A stretch of DNA of 64,000 nucleotides from CADEED01 sp964444835 (GTDB lineage Bacteria > Pseudomonadota > Gammaproteobacteria > Steroidobacterales > Steroidobacteraceae): positions 1-64,000 of the forward strand of contig CAYUIT010000001.1 of assembly GCA_964444835.1 (NCBI GenBank). The letters are read 5' to 3'. The position numbers and the translations under genes are program-made. The notes under the pieces are model-generated. The model was given only the letters and a program-made list of their open reading frames with translations. It was not told where the DNA came from and ran no database searches. This document shows, piece by piece, positions 9,115-18,616 of this stretch; position 1 is the first letter of the stretch; the number at the start of each line of letters is the position of its first letter.

Positions 9115-10212
9115 TCAAGCGCTCCACGGGCCGACTTTGAAGTACGCCATCAAACCCTCGACGAAGATCCATACGATCGTCACCGGAATCAGCACCTTCC
9201 AACCCAGGCGCATGATTTGATCGTAGCGATAGCGCGGAAAGGTGGCGCGAAACCACAGGAAGCAGAACAGGAAAAAGAACAGCTTCGCGAACAACCAGTG
9301 AAAGCCGTCGCCAATGAACCAGCCCACACCCCAAATCTCACGAAGCGCGCTATCCGCCGCGATGTAGCCGTCGAAGGGGCTCAACCAACCGCCGAAGAAG
9401 AACACGGCGGTGAGCGCTGAGATCAAGATCATGTTCGCGTACTCGGCCAGGAAGAACAGCGCGAACGCCATGCCCGAGTACTCGACATGGAAGCCAGCGA
9501 CGATCTCTGACTCGCCCTCCGCCACATCGAACGGCGCACGATTCGTCTCCGCAACGCCAGAGATCAGATAGACCATGAACAGCGGGAACAACCAAAACCA
9601 ATTCCAGGCGAGTGCGCCGCCTTGCTGAGCACGCACGATATCGCCCAAGTTCAAGCTGCCAGCGACCATGATCACGCCGACGAGCGCAAAGCCCATTGCG
9701 ATTTCGTAGGCCACGATCTGCGCTGCCGAGCGCATCGCACCCAAGAATGCGTACTTCGAGTTGGACGCCCAACCTGCGAGGATCACGCCGTACACGCCAA
9801 CCGACGTGAGCGCCAGCACGTACAACAAGCCTGCGTTGACATCGGCAATCACGAGATTCGGGTCGAGCGGAATCACGGCCCAGATCGCAAACGCCGGGAT
9901 CAATGTGATCGCCGGCGCGATGCGGAACAGGAACTTGTTAGCACTGCTCGGAACGACAATTTCTTTGAACAACAGCTTGAAGACGTCGGCGAACGGCTGA
10001 AAGATGCCTGGCAGGAATCCAAACAGACTGCCGACGCGGTTCGGACCACGACGCAACTGCATGTAGCCGATGACCTTGCGCTCGAGAAGCGTCGTAAACG
10101 CCACTGACAAGATCAGCACGACCGTGACGAGCAGGATCCAGCCGCTGGAGACGATCGTCGAGCGCGTCAATTCCGACAGCGAGTCCCAGTAGCTAACAAT
10201 CGAATTCCACAT
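9115..10212 (-). CDS. nuoH: NADH-quinone oxidoreductase subunit H
   Basis: A 365-aa membrane subunit (ND1 homologue) that forms the quinone-chamber roof and joins the two arms of complex I. Conserved segments are ERKVIGYMQLRRGPNRVG, the loop ETNRAPFDVAEGESEIVAGFHVEY read in two parts, and the late LRATFPRYRYDQIMRLGWK-like region. The start is the ATG giving MWNSIVSYW, five bases after the nuoG stop. The longer upstream frame overlaps nuoG and is ignored. Confidence 0.97.
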   Translation of the reverse strand: MWNSIVSYWDSLSELTRSTIVSSGWILLVTVVLILSVAFTTLLERKVIGYMQLRRGPNRVGSLFGFLPGIFQPFADVFKLLFKEIVVPSSANKFLFRIAPAITLIPAFAIWAVIPLDPNLVIADVNAGLLYVLALTSVGVYGVILAGWASNSKYAFLGAMRSAAQIVAYEIAMGFALVGVIMVAGSLNLGDIVRAQQGGALAWNWFWLFPLFMVYLISGVAETNRAPFDVAEGESEIVAGFHVEYSGMAFALFFLAEYANMILISALTAVFFFGGWLSPFDGYIAADSALREIWGVGWFIGDGFHWLFAKLFFFLFCFLWFRATFPRYRYDQIMRLGWKVLIPVTIVWIFVEGLMAYFKVGPWSA

Positions 10213-10217
10213 AAGCG

Positions 10218-12428
10218 CTACCGCTCGGCCCCCACGTACACGGCGGGCTCGCGCCGCGCTTCTGGCGTGCGTTGTAACGACGGCGAGCGCCGCAACAATG
10301 CGTCCACCGAGTACATCGGCACATCGGGAACACGGATGTCCCCGGCCACGGCCGACGCTACATGTGCGCCGCGATATGGCACGGGGACTGCGTCGCCACA
10401 CTCACGCCGTACCGCATCACGAACTTGGTCAGACGAGTCGAACGCGAAATCGGCTGCGCCCGTGAGATTGCCCAGTACGCGCAACACTTTCCATGCGGGC
10501 CGCGCTTCGCCGAGAGGCTTGGCCGCGCCGGCGAAGCTCTGCCATGTCCCTTCCCAATTCACAAACGTCCCGGAGGACTCCACGAACGTACCGCTCGGTA
10601 GCAGCACCTGTGCGACCGACTCGAGCTCGGGTGACGTGAACGGTGTGACCGCGACAACGGACTTCGCATCGCGCAGCGACGCGAGTGCGTCGGCCACGCC
10701 GCTGTCGAGCCAAGGCTCGAGCCCTCCCACTAACAAATACGCCGCCTGCGGCTTCGCGAGCATTTCGCGTGCTGTTTTGCCGCTCGGCGTGATGGCGCGA
10801 CCACCCGCATTACGATGAGGAACGGCACCCGCCAAATAGCCCCCGGCTGCATTACCGCCTTCCGTGAGCAAACCCAAGGTTCCGCCGACATGTTCGGCGA
10901 GCGCTGCGGCCAACGCGCGCAGATCGGCGTAAGCCGGATGCCGCAATGCCAACGCTCCTAACAACACGGCATGACGCGCGCCGTTGGCGAGCGCAGCCGC
11001 CGCCGCTCGATGCGCGGTATTGATCGTGGCAGCCTCGACCACCGACTTCAGGTGCGCGGGCGGCGCAGCCCCATTCAAGGCCGCGGCATAGACCGCCGCA
11101 AGTTCGCCCACGAGCTTAGCCGGCGCGCTTTCCAAATACGCGGCGACCGGGAACAAATACTCGAAGCGCGCGGGGTTCAAAAACGCCACTTTTGCCGCGC
11201 GACGCGCCCCCTTACGCACGCGATGTGCGAGCAGCGGCGCTTCGCGGCGCAGATTCGAGCCGACGACTAACAAACCGTCGAGCTGCTCGACGGCCGCAAG
11301 CGTGAGCCCGCCGAGCCCCGGCACGATGGGATCGGCTGCTTGATCGCGAAAGTCCACTTGCCGCAAGCGATGGTCGATATTGGGGGAGCCGAGGCCGCGC
11401 GTGATTTGCGCCGCGAGATACTGCTCCTCCAGCGTCGCGCTCGCGCTGACGAGCGTTGCCAAATCGCTGCCCGCCGACTTCAACGCTGTCGCCGCTGCAT
11501 TGAGTGCAGTTTCCCAATCGACGGTACGCCAAGCGCCGTTCTCGCGCAGCTTGGGTGCCAACAAGCGATCCGCGCTGTACACGCCTTCGTAACTGAACCG
11601 ATCGCGATCGGCGATCCAGGTTTCGTTGACACTTTCGTTTTGCCGGGGCACGACCCGCATCAACTTGCCGCGCAATACATGGCCCCAAAGGTTCGCCCCA
11701 ACGCCGTCGTGCGGCGAGACCAGCGCGTGCTGCGTCATCTCCCAAGAACGGCCGCGATAGCGGAACGGCTTAGAGTTCAACGCACCGACCGGGCACAAAT
11801 CGATGATGTTGCCGGACAGCTCATGCTCGACGGCACGCTCTACATAGGTGCCGATTTCCATGTGCTCGCCGCGGCCCGTCGTGCCGAGCTCTTGAATGCC
11901 CGCGACGTCTTGCCCGAAACGGACGCACCGCGTGCAATGAATGCAGCGCGTCATATCGGTCGACACGAGCGGACCAATGTCTTTGTCCTTCACGACACGT
12001 TTGCGCTCGGTGAAGCGCGAGATGTCGCGGCCAAACCCCATCGCCAAATCTTGCAACTCACACTCCCCGCCCTGATCACAGATCGGGCAGTCGAGCGGGT
12101 GGTTGATCAACAAGAACTCCATCGTCGCTTTTTGGGCCGCGATGGCCTTCGGCGACTTCGTGAAGATCTTCATGCCCTCCGCGACGGGTGTCGCACACGC
12201 GGGCAGCGGCTTCGGCGCCTTCTCCACCTCGACGAGACACATCCGACAGTTCGCGGCGATCGGCAACTTGTCGTGGTAACAGAAGCGCGGCACGTAGGCA
12301 TCGTTCGCGTCCGTCACGTGAATGATCATCGCGCCTTTCTTGGCCTTCACGGCGCGGCCATCGACCTCGACGTTGATCTCGTCGGACGGCGGGGGCGTCG
12401 CCGGCGCTGTCGGATTCGGCGTGCTCAT
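10218..12428 (-). CDS. nuoG: NADH-quinone oxidoreductase subunit G
   Basis: A 736-aa iron-sulfur subunit of the peripheral arm. The N-terminal 2Fe-2S domain has CYHDKL, CRMCLVEV and CATPV cysteines. The His/Cys-coordinated cluster motif HPLDCPICDQGGECELQD is followed by CIHCTRCVRFG and CPVGAL for another 4Fe-4S cluster. The remainder (from about residue 220) is a degenerate molybdopterin-oxidoreductase domain rich in Ala. It is shorter than E. coli NuoG (908). The start ATG overlaps the nuoF stop (ATGA). Confidence 0.97.
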   Translation of the reverse strand: MSTPNPTAPATPPPSDEINVEVDGRAVKAKKGAMIIHVTDANDAYVPRFCYHDKLPIAANCRMCLVEVEKAPKPLPACATPVAEGMKIFTKSPKAIAAQKATMEFLLINHPLDCPICDQGGECELQDLAMGFGRDISRFTERKRVVKDKDIGPLVSTDMTRCIHCTRCVRFGQDVAGIQELGTTGRGEHMEIGTYVERAVEHELSGNIIDLCPVGALNSKPFRYRGRSWEMTQHALVSPHDGVGANLWGHVLRGKLMRVVPRQNESVNETWIADRDRFSYEGVYSADRLLAPKLRENGAWRTVDWETALNAAATALKSAGSDLATLVSASATLEEQYLAAQITRGLGSPNIDHRLRQVDFRDQAADPIVPGLGGLTLAAVEQLDGLLVVGSNLRREAPLLAHRVRKGARRAAKVAFLNPARFEYLFPVAAYLESAPAKLVGELAAVYAAALNGAAPPAHLKSVVEAATINTAHRAAAAALANGARHAVLLGALALRHPAYADLRALAAALAEHVGGTLGLLTEGGNAAGGYLAGAVPHRNAGGRAITPSGKTAREMLAKPQAAYLLVGGLEPWLDSGVADALASLRDAKSVVAVTPFTSPELESVAQVLLPSGTFVESSGTFVNWEGTWQSFAGAAKPLGEARPAWKVLRVLGNLTGAADFAFDSSDQVRDAVRRECGDAVPVPYRGAHVASAVAGDIRVPDVPMYSVDALLRRSPSLQRTPEARREPAVYVGAER

Positions 12429-13750
12429 GCCGCCCTCCGCGCCGGATCGTCGACGATGCTGCGGCCACCGTTATCGATCATGTATTCAAACTCGTGGCGA
12501 AAATGCTTGAGGAAGCTCTGCACCGGCCACGCGGCAGCATCTCCCAGTGCGCAAATGGTATGGCCTTCGATTCGGCCCGCCACGTCGACTAACAAGTTGA
12601 GATCGTCACGATGGCCTTGGCCCGCCAGAATGCGCTGCAGCACGCGATTCAACCAGCCGGTGCCCTCTCGGCACGGCGTGCATTGACCACAAGACTCCGA
12701 CTTGTAAAAGCGCGACAAGCGCTCCAAGGTCTTGACCATGCACGTCGTCTCGTCCATCACGATGACGGCCGCCGATCCCACGGAAGAGCCAGCAGCCTTG
12801 AGCGAGTCGTAGTCCATGTTGGCTGCCATGATCTTCTCGGCTGGCAACACGTACACCGACGAGCCACCCGGAATCACGGCCTTCAGTTTGCGTCCGCCCC
12901 GTACGCCACCCGCAATTTCTAGGAGATCGGCGAACGGAATGCCTAACGGTAATTCGTAGTTACCGGGTTTATTGACGTGGCCCGACACGGAGAACACCAC
13001 CGTGCCACCGGCATTCGCCACGCCGAGCTTGGCGAACCACTCGGGCCCTTTGCGCAAAATCGTCGGTACCGACGCATAGCTCTGCGTGTTGTTGATCGTG
13101 GTCGGCGCGCCATACAAGCCGTAGGCTGCGGGAAACGGCGGCTTGAAGCGCGGCTTCCCTTGTTTGCCCTCGAGCGAATCGAGCAGCGCTGTCTCTTCAC
13201 CGCAAATGTACGCGCCCGCGCCGACCGCCGTGTAGAGATCGAAATCGACGCCGGAACCGAGAATGTTCTTACCTAACAACCCTGCCGCGTAGGCTTCCTT
13301 CACGGCCGCTTCGAAGCGCGGCACCGGCTCACCCAGAAATTCGCCGCGAATGTAGTTGTAACCCACCGTTGCGCCCATGCAATAGCCACCGATGGCCATG
13401 CCTTCGACGAGCGAGTGTGGGTTGAAGCGCAAGATGTCACGGTCGTGGCAGGTGCCTGGCTCGCTCTCGTCCGAATTGCACACCGCGTACTTCTGCATCG
13501 GGGCATTGCGTGGCATGAAGCTCCACTTTGTCCCGGTCGGGAAACCCGCACCTCCGCGACCACGAAGGCCGGATGCTTTCACTTGTTCGATGACTTGCTC
13601 GCGCGGAATCTTTTCCCGCAGGATCTTCTTCCAAGCCTCGTAGCCACCAATCGATTGGTATGTGGCGAGCTTCCACGACTCCGCGAGCTTCAACGGCTCG
13701 AACACCGTCAAGTTCATTTTGTCGGACCAACGCTCCATCGCGCTCGACAT
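12425..13750 (-). CDS. nuoF: NADH-quinone oxidoreductase subunit F (FMN/NADH-binding)
   Basis: A 441-aa flavoprotein that oxidises NADH and carries FMN and cluster N3. The glycine-rich NADH site GLRGRGGAGFPTGTKW, the FMN-region AYICGEETALLDSLEG and the 4Fe-4S motif ESCGQCTPCREG are all present. The first ATG is used because GAGG lies about ten bases upstream, overlapping the nuoE stop. Two further in-frame ATGs (residues 5 and 12) are possible starts. Confidence 0.97.
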   Translation of the reverse strand: MSSAMERWSDKMNLTVFEPLKLAESWKLATYQSIGGYEAWKKILREKIPREQVIEQVKASGLRGRGGAGFPTGTKWSFMPRNAPMQKYAVCNSDESEPGTCHDRDILRFNPHSLVEGMAIGGYCMGATVGYNYIRGEFLGEPVPRFEAAVKEAYAAGLLGKNILGSGVDFDLYTAVGAGAYICGEETALLDSLEGKQGKPRFKPPFPAAYGLYGAPTTINNTQSYASVPTILRKGPEWFAKLGVANAGGTVVFSVSGHVNKPGNYELPLGIPFADLLEIAGGVRGGRKLKAVIPGGSSVYVLPAEKIMAANMDYDSLKAAGSSVGSAAVIVMDETTCMVKTLERLSRFYKSESCGQCTPCREGTGWLNRVLQRILAGQGHRDDLNLLVDVAGRIEGHTICALGDAAAWPVQSFLKHFRHEFEYMIDNGGRSIVDDPARRAA

Positions 13751-13761
13751 CGGCTACGTCC

Positions 13762-14304
13762 TCACTTCAACTCGTCGAGCACTTGGTCCACCTTCTCCGG
13801 CGTCAAGAACTCGTGGAAATGGTGATCGACCATCATCATCGGTGCGCCCGTGCATGCGGCCAGACACTCTTCCTCGCGCTTGAGAAAGATGCGGCCATCC
13901 GGCGTGCTCTCCCCCAACTTGATGCCGAGCTTGCGTTCGCAATGCGCAACGAGTTCCTCGGCACCCATCAGCATGCAACTGATGTTCGTGCAAATGCTCA
14001 CATGGTGCCGCCCACACGGGTGTGTCTCGAACATCGAGTAGAAGCTGGCGACTTCATACACCTGGATCGCAGGCAAACGCAGATACTCCGCGACGCCATC
14101 CATCAATTCAGGCGTCAGGAAGCCGTTGTTTTGCTCCTGTGTAAAGCGCAACGCCGACAACACCGCTGAACGCTGCCGTCCGGTGGGGAAGCGTCCGATC
14201 CACTCATCGATCTCGTGGCGCGTGTGTTCATTGAGGCGCAGCGACTTCTCGCCTAACACCGGCTCGAAGGTGCCGCCGTCCGCGGTTTTCACGACGTGCG
14301 TCAT
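13762..14304 (-). CDS. nuoE: NADH-quinone oxidoreductase subunit E ([2Fe-2S])
   Basis: A 180-aa thioredoxin-fold subunit carrying cluster N1a. The four cluster cysteines are in ICTNISC and CLAACTGAPM. The ATG at 14304 is chosen because it shares one base with the nuoD stop (TAATG), which implies translational coupling, and because the resulting protein has normal length. The upstream open frame lies inside nuoD. Confidence 0.96.
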   Translation of the reverse strand: MTHVVKTADGGTFEPVLGEKSLRLNEHTRHEIDEWIGRFPTGRQRSAVLSALRFTQEQNNGFLTPELMDGVAEYLRLPAIQVYEVASFYSMFETHPCGRHHVSICTNISCMLMGAEELVAHCERKLGIKLGESTPDGRIFLKREEECLAACTGAPMMMVDHHFHEFLTPEKVDQVLDELK

Positions 14305-15557
14305 TAGCGATCGATCTCCCCAAACACGATGTCTTGTGTCCCGATCACGGCGACGACGTCCGCCAACATGTGGCCTGTGGTCATCTCCTCGAGCGCCGCG
14401 AGATGCGCGAAGCCGGGCGCGCGGCACTTCAAACGATACGGCTTGTTAGCGCCATCTGAGATCAAATAGATACCGAACTCGCCCTTCGGCGCCTCGACGG
14501 CGGCGTACGTCTCGCCTTCCGGTACTGAGTAGCCCTCGGTAAACAACTTGAAGTGATGAATCAACGACTCCATGTCGCCCTTCATCTCCTCACGACGCGG
14601 CGGCCGCACCTTGCGATCGTCGATCATGATCGGCCCCGGGTTCAGCCGCAGCCAATCAACGCATTGCTTGATGATGCGATTGCTCTGCCGCATCTCTTCA
14701 ATGCGTACCAGGTAGCGGTCGTAACAGTCGCCGTTCACGCCCACGGGAATGTCGAAATCGAGCTCGCCATACACTTCGTAGGGCTGCTTCTTGCGCAAAT
14801 CCCACGCGATCCCGGAACCCCGCAGCATCGGCCCCGTGAAGCCGAGCGCCATCGCGCGCTCGGGCGTGACGACTCCGATGTTGACCGTACGCTGCTTCCA
14901 GATGCGGTTATCGGTGAGCAGGGTTTCGTACTCATCGATGCACGCCGGAAAGCGCTGCGTAAAGGCCTCGATGAAATCGAGCAGCGATCCACTGCGCGCC
15001 TCGTTGAGACGATCGGCATCTTTCTGGCTGCGCCATTTCGACGCCTGGTACTTCGGCATCGTCGCTGGCAAATCGCGATGCACGCCACCCGGCCGATAAT
15101 ACGTGGCATGCATGCGCGTGCCCGACACGGCCTCGTAGCAATCCATCAAGTCCTCGCGTTCCTTGAACGCAAGCAAGAACACGGTCATTGCGCCGATGTC
15201 GAGCCCGTGCGCCCCGAGCCACATCAAGTGGTTCAGCACCCGCGTGATCTCATCGAACATCACGCGTATGTATTGCGCACGCAGCGGCGGCGTGACGCCG
15301 AGCAAGCGCTCGATTGCCATCACATACGCGTGCTCGTTGCACATCATCGACACGTAGTCGAGGCGATCCATATAGCCAATCGACTGGTTGAACGGCTTCG
15401 ACTCCGCGAGTTTCTCCGTGCCACGGTGCAACAAGCCGATGTGCGGATCGGCTTTCTGAATCACTTCGCCGTCCATCTCGAGCACGAGACGCAACACACC
15501 GTGCGCAGCCGGGTGCTGCGGGCCAAAGTTCATCGTGAAATTGCGAATCTCTGCCAT
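14304..15557 (-). CDS. nuoD: NADH-quinone oxidoreductase subunit D (49-kDa)
   Basis: A 417-aa subunit homologous to the large subunit of NiFe hydrogenases; with NuoB it forms the quinone-reduction site. Typical segments are NFGPQHPAAHGVLRLVLE at the N-terminus, HIGLLHRGTEKL, and the C-terminal YLISDGANKPYRLKCRAPGF. It is separate from NuoC, unlike the fused NuoCD of E. coli. Length is typical for unfused NuoD. Confidence 0.98.
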   Translation of the reverse strand: MAEIRNFTMNFGPQHPAAHGVLRLVLEMDGEVIQKADPHIGLLHRGTEKLAESKPFNQSIGYMDRLDYVSMMCNEHAYVMAIERLLGVTPPLRAQYIRVMFDEITRVLNHLMWLGAHGLDIGAMTVFLLAFKEREDLMDCYEAVSGTRMHATYYRPGGVHRDLPATMPKYQASKWRSQKDADRLNEARSGSLLDFIEAFTQRFPACIDEYETLLTDNRIWKQRTVNIGVVTPERAMALGFTGPMLRGSGIAWDLRKKQPYEVYGELDFDIPVGVNGDCYDRYLVRIEEMRQSNRIIKQCVDWLRLNPGPIMIDDRKVRPPRREEMKGDMESLIHHFKLFTEGYSVPEGETYAAVEAPKGEFGIYLISDGANKPYRLKCRAPGFAHLAALEEMTTGHMLADVVAVIGTQDIVFGEIDR

Positions 15558-15563
15558 GGGTCG

Positions 15564-16259
15564 TTAGCTCTTCGCCGGCGGCGCGCTTTTGAGCGCAGGC
15601 TCGTACCGATTGTCGTGCCGAATGACGCGCGGCACGAGCACGCGCGGCTCGATGCTCACGGGCTCGTACACGACGCGCTGCTGTTCAGGGTCGTAGCGCA
15701 CCTCGACGTTGCCGATGAGCGGGAAGTCCTTGCGGAAGGGATGCCCGATGAAGCCGTAATCGGTGAGGATGCGGCGCAAATCTGGATGGCCCGCAAACAA
15801 GATCCCGAACAGATCGAACGCTTCACGCTCGAACCAATTGGCCGAGGGCCAAATGTCGACGACCGAATCGATCAACGGATCCTCGGCATCCTCGCAACGC
15901 GCGCGAATTCTGAGGCGCTCGTTGTGCGTAATGGATAGCAGTTGGTAGGCCACTGCGAAGCGTGCGCCGTCATGCGGCACCGCTGCAGCGCTACGATTGA
16001 CGCCACGGCTGAAGCCTGAGCCCGTGGCGCTAGTGGTCTTCCACTCGCTCTCGCCGTACTCGGAATAATCGATACCGGCGAGATCGATCAGCATTTCAAA
16101 CTTGAGCTCGGGCGTATCGCGCAACGTGGTACACACTTCGCGCAGCAGCTTCGGCTCCACTTCGAAACACAACTCCGACCCGAGGGACGGCACGCGCCGC
16201 ACCTTGTCGCCCAAGGCCGCGACAATCCGGGTGGCTAGTGCTTCGATTCGATCACTCAC
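15564..16259 (-). CDS. nuoC: NADH-quinone oxidoreductase subunit C (30-kDa)
   Basis: A 231-aa peripheral-arm scaffold subunit. It has the family signature ANWFEREAFDLFGILFAGHPDLRRILTDYGF (read in parts) and a GHPFRKDFPL motif. I choose the GTG at 16259, with GGGA/GGA upstream and 20 bases after the nuoB stop. The longer frame would run through the end of nuoB. It contains a Ser/Ala-rich insertion (about residues 75-90) in the middle of the domain. Confidence 0.93.
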   Translation of the reverse strand: MSDRIEALATRIVAALGDKVRRVPSLGSELCFEVEPKLLREVCTTLRDTPELKFEMLIDLAGIDYSEYGESEWKTTSATGSGFSRGVNRSAAAVPHDGARFAVAYQLLSITHNERLRIRARCEDAEDPLIDSVVDIWPSANWFEREAFDLFGILFAGHPDLRRILTDYGFIGHPFRKDFPLIGNVEVRYDPEQQRVVYEPVSIEPRVLVPRVIRHDNRYEPALKSAPPAKS

Positions 16260-16278
16260 GTCGTGCGTCCATCCCAGC

Positions 16279-16782
16279 TCAGCGCGCAACCGTACTGGTG
16301 CGCGCAATTTTTTTCTGCAATTGGATGATGCCGTACAGCAATGCTTCGGCCGTCGGCGGACAGCCGGGCACATACACGTCCACCGGCACAATGCGATCGC
16401 AACCGCGCACCACTGCATACGAATAGTGGTAGTACCCGCCGCCATTCGCGCAGGAGCCCATCGAGATGACCCAGCGTGGCTCCGGCATCTGGTCGTACAC
16501 CTTGCGTAAAGCGGGTGCCATTTTGTTGACCAGCGTGCCAGCCACGATCATCACGTCCGACTGGCGCGGACTCGGACGAAACACAATGCCAAACCGATCC
16601 AAGTCGTAACGCGAGGCGCCCGCATGCATCATCTCGACGGCGCAGCACGCGAGGCCAAATGTCATCGGCCAGAGTGACCCGGTGCGCGCCCAATTGACCA
16701 GGTTGTCAACCTGCGTTGTCAGAAACCCACGCTCCGCAAAACCTTGCGCTGCGGAGTCGACGCTGTCCTCGCCTAATCCCAT
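16279..16782 (-). CDS. nuoB: NADH-quinone oxidoreductase subunit B (PSST)
   Basis: A 167-aa subunit that carries cluster N2, the last iron-sulfur centre before quinone. The adjacent-cysteine motif GLACCAVEMMHAG, the SMGSCANGGGYYHYSY motif and VPGCPPTAEALL provide the four ligands. The ATG at 16782 overlaps the end of nuoA by ten bases. Upstream in-frame sequence lies inside nuoA. Confidence 0.96.
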   Translation of the reverse strand: MGLGEDSVDSAAQGFAERGFLTTQVDNLVNWARTGSLWPMTFGLACCAVEMMHAGASRYDLDRFGIVFRPSPRQSDVMIVAGTLVNKMAPALRKVYDQMPEPRWVISMGSCANGGGYYHYSYAVVRGCDRIVPVDVYVPGCPPTAEALLYGIIQLQKKIARTSTVAR

Positions 16783-17141
16783 TCGAGCGCGCCTTTCTTC
16801 CATTCGTAGATGAAGCCGACGACGAGGATGAACAAGAAGATCCCCATCGATACGAGACCGAAAGTGCCGAGTTCGTCCATGACCACCGCCCACGGAAACA
16901 GGAAGGCGATTTCGAGATCGAACACGATGAACAGAATGGCCACCAAGTAGTAGCGCACATCGAACTTGGTGCGGCTGTCTTCAAATGCCTCGAAGCCGCA
17001 CTCGTAGGCGGACAGCTTTTCGCGGTCGCCGCCGAATTTCGCTTGTGAATTGCCGATGAGCGTGCCGAGGACGAGCAACAACGTCGCAAGACCCGTGGCG
17101 ACGCCCAAGAAGATCAAGATCGGTAGATAGTTCGCAAGCAT
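16773..17141 (-). CDS. nuoA: NADH-quinone oxidoreductase subunit A
   Basis: A 122-aa membrane subunit (ND3 homologue) with three helices and the conserved loop EKLSAYECGFEAFEDSRTKF, including the reactive cysteine, followed by VRYYLVAILFIVFDLEIAFLFPWA (read in parts). It is the first gene of the operon. The ATG at 17141 gives MLANYLPILIFLG; no strong ribosome binding site is visible. The gap to tRNA-Leu is only 93 bases. A TACAAT at 17214-17219 (minus strand) is a possible -10, but lacks a -35, so readthrough from the tRNA is also possible. Confidence 0.95.
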   Translation of the reverse strand: MLANYLPILIFLGVATGLATLLLVLGTLIGNSQAKFGGDREKLSAYECGFEAFEDSRTKFDVRYYLVAILFIVFDLEIAFLFPWAVVMDELGTFGLVSMGIFLFILVVGFIYEWKKGALEWD

Positions 17142-17234
17142 CGATGTCACTACAAAAAAGGGACAACCACTCTCGCGTTTGCGAAAGCACGGGTGCCCCC
17201 TCGATGGGCGCGAATTGTACCAGGAGAAAGAAGG

Positions 17235-17319
17235 TGGTGCCGACGGGGAGACTCGAACTCCCACGGATCGCTCCGCTAGCCCCTCAAGCTAGTGTGTCTA
17301 CCAATTCCACCACGTCGGC
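17235..17319 (-). tRNA. tRNA-Leu (GAG)
   Basis: An 85-nt class II tRNA with a long variable arm and encoded CCA. The anticodon stem CTAGC/GCTAG encloses the loop TTGAGGG, giving anticodon GAG (reads CUC and CUU). The acceptor GCCGACG pairs with CGTCGGC. It lies between secG and nuoA, on the same strand as both. Confidence 0.95.
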
Positions 17320-17356
17320 ATGCAACGAGAATTTTTCGAACGCAACGTCAGCGACG

Positions 17357-17746
17357 TTACGGGCTCTGCGGCTGCGGCGCAGGCGTGGGCACGGCATCCG
17401 CCGGCGCGGGAACCTCATCAACTCCACTCGGCACCGGCACGGCTGGCGTGCTCTGCGGCGCTGGCGCGGACTGCGTGGCCACTTCGTCCAGCAAGGTTTT
17501 CGATTCGCGCACTTCCCGCTGGAACAAGTAAGTGAGCAGCAAACTGTTCACCATGAACACGGCGGCGAAAATCGCAGTCGCCCGCGACAAACCCGTAGTG
17601 GCGCCCCGCGCGCCGAACACGGTACCCGACGCGCCTGCGCCGAAGCCCGCGCCCGCGTCAGCACCCTTGCCGCGTTGGAGCAGCACGAGGCCGACGATCG
17701 CGATCGCCGAAAACACTTGCAAGACTGTCAGAGTGGTCTTCAACAT
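17357..17746 (-). CDS. secG: preprotein translocase subunit SecG
   Basis: A 129-aa protein of the SecYEG translocon. Two membrane helices (about residues 3-22 and 55-73) flank the conserved GADAGAGFGAGASGTVFGARG linker. The C-terminal third is Pro/Ala/Val-rich and low-complexity, which is usual for this family. It follows tpiA on the same strand and precedes tRNA-Leu, a common proteobacterial order. Confidence 0.95.
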   Translation of the reverse strand: MLKTTLTVLQVFSAIAIVGLVLLQRGKGADAGAGFGAGASGTVFGARGATTGLSRATAIFAAVFMVNSLLLTYLFQREVRESKTLLDEVATQSAPAPQSTPAVPVPSGVDEVPAPADAVPTPAPQPQSP

Positions 17747-17789
17747 GGTCCGTATCTCGTGTGTCGCACCCGTCCGCGTGACCGAGTGT

Positions 17790-18542
17790 TCAACTGGCCG
17801 CCGCGACGATTGCGAGGAATTCTTCGGCTTTGAGCGACGCGCCGCCGATCAATCCGCCATCGACATCGGGCATCGCGAACAACTCGCGCGCATTCGCGCC
17901 CTTGACGCTGCCGCCATAGAGAACCCGAATCGAGCCGCCAATTCTAGCATCCTGGGCGGAAATTCGACTACGGATGAACGCGTGGACTTCCTGGGCCTGC
18001 TCCGGGCTCGCCGTTTTGCCCGTGCCGATTGCCCAAACGGGTTCATAAGCCACGACCGCGCGCTCGAGAGCGCCGACACCAGCCGCCCGGATCACGGCAT
18101 CCAGTTGTTCCGCTACAACGGCCGTCGTCCGGCCAGCCTCGCGCTCGGCCAGTTGCTCTCCCACGCATAAAATCGGCAGCAGACCCTCAGCCTGGGCAGC
18201 GCAGAATTTCCGCGCCACGAGCTCGCTGGTTTCGCCGTAGATGGCACGGCGCTCCGAATGCCCGACGATGACAGCCTGGCACCCAACATCGCGCAACATC
18301 GCGGCCGACACTTCCCCCGTGAATGCACCGACTTTTTCCGCGCAAACGTCCTGTGCGCCCAAGCCCACGGAGGAGCCACCCAGCCTGCCCGCCAATTCCG
18401 CGAGATAGACGAACGGGGCACACACGAAGCATTCGGCACCCTGCCCCGGCTTGATGCCAGCCAATACGGCCGCCACCAATGCGGTGTTCTCCGCACGGGA
18501 ACCGTGCATCTTCCAATTACCCGCGACGATTTTGCGACGCAT
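17790..18542 (-). CDS. tpiA: triosephosphate isomerase
   Basis: A 250-aa TIM-barrel enzyme that interconverts glyceraldehyde 3-phosphate and dihydroxyacetone phosphate. Catalytic residues are visible: the lysine in AGNWKMHG near residue 10, the histidine in VIVGHSERR and the glutamate in VAYEPVWAIGTG. The phosphate-binding LYGGSVKG is present. Length is normal (E. coli 255). It lies between glmM and secG. Confidence 0.97.
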   Translation of the reverse strand: MRRKIVAGNWKMHGSRAENTALVAAVLAGIKPGQGAECFVCAPFVYLAELAGRLGGSSVGLGAQDVCAEKVGAFTGEVSAAMLRDVGCQAVIVGHSERRAIYGETSELVARKFCAAQAEGLLPILCVGEQLAEREAGRTTAVVAEQLDAVIRAAGVGALERAVVAYEPVWAIGTGKTASPEQAQEVHAFIRSRISAQDARIGGSIRVLYGGSVKGANARELFAMPDVDGGLIGGASLKAEEFLAIVAAAS

Positions 18543-18616
18543 GTGTGCTTTGCCCCCGGAATTGCGAGGGCGGCGAGATTACAACTAACGAGCGGCGATT
18601 GCGACCTGCGAGGTAC

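Noticed and set aside
11340..12686. Long plus-strand open frame (448 codons) opposite nuoG
   Set aside because: Antisense to a certain gene with intact iron-sulfur motifs; the reverse frame has no recognisable domain.
14553..15938. Long plus-strand open frame (461 codons) opposite nuoD/nuoC
   Set aside because: It is the antisense of two certain genes; Arg/His/Ala-rich composition and lack of any motif fit a GC-driven shadow frame.
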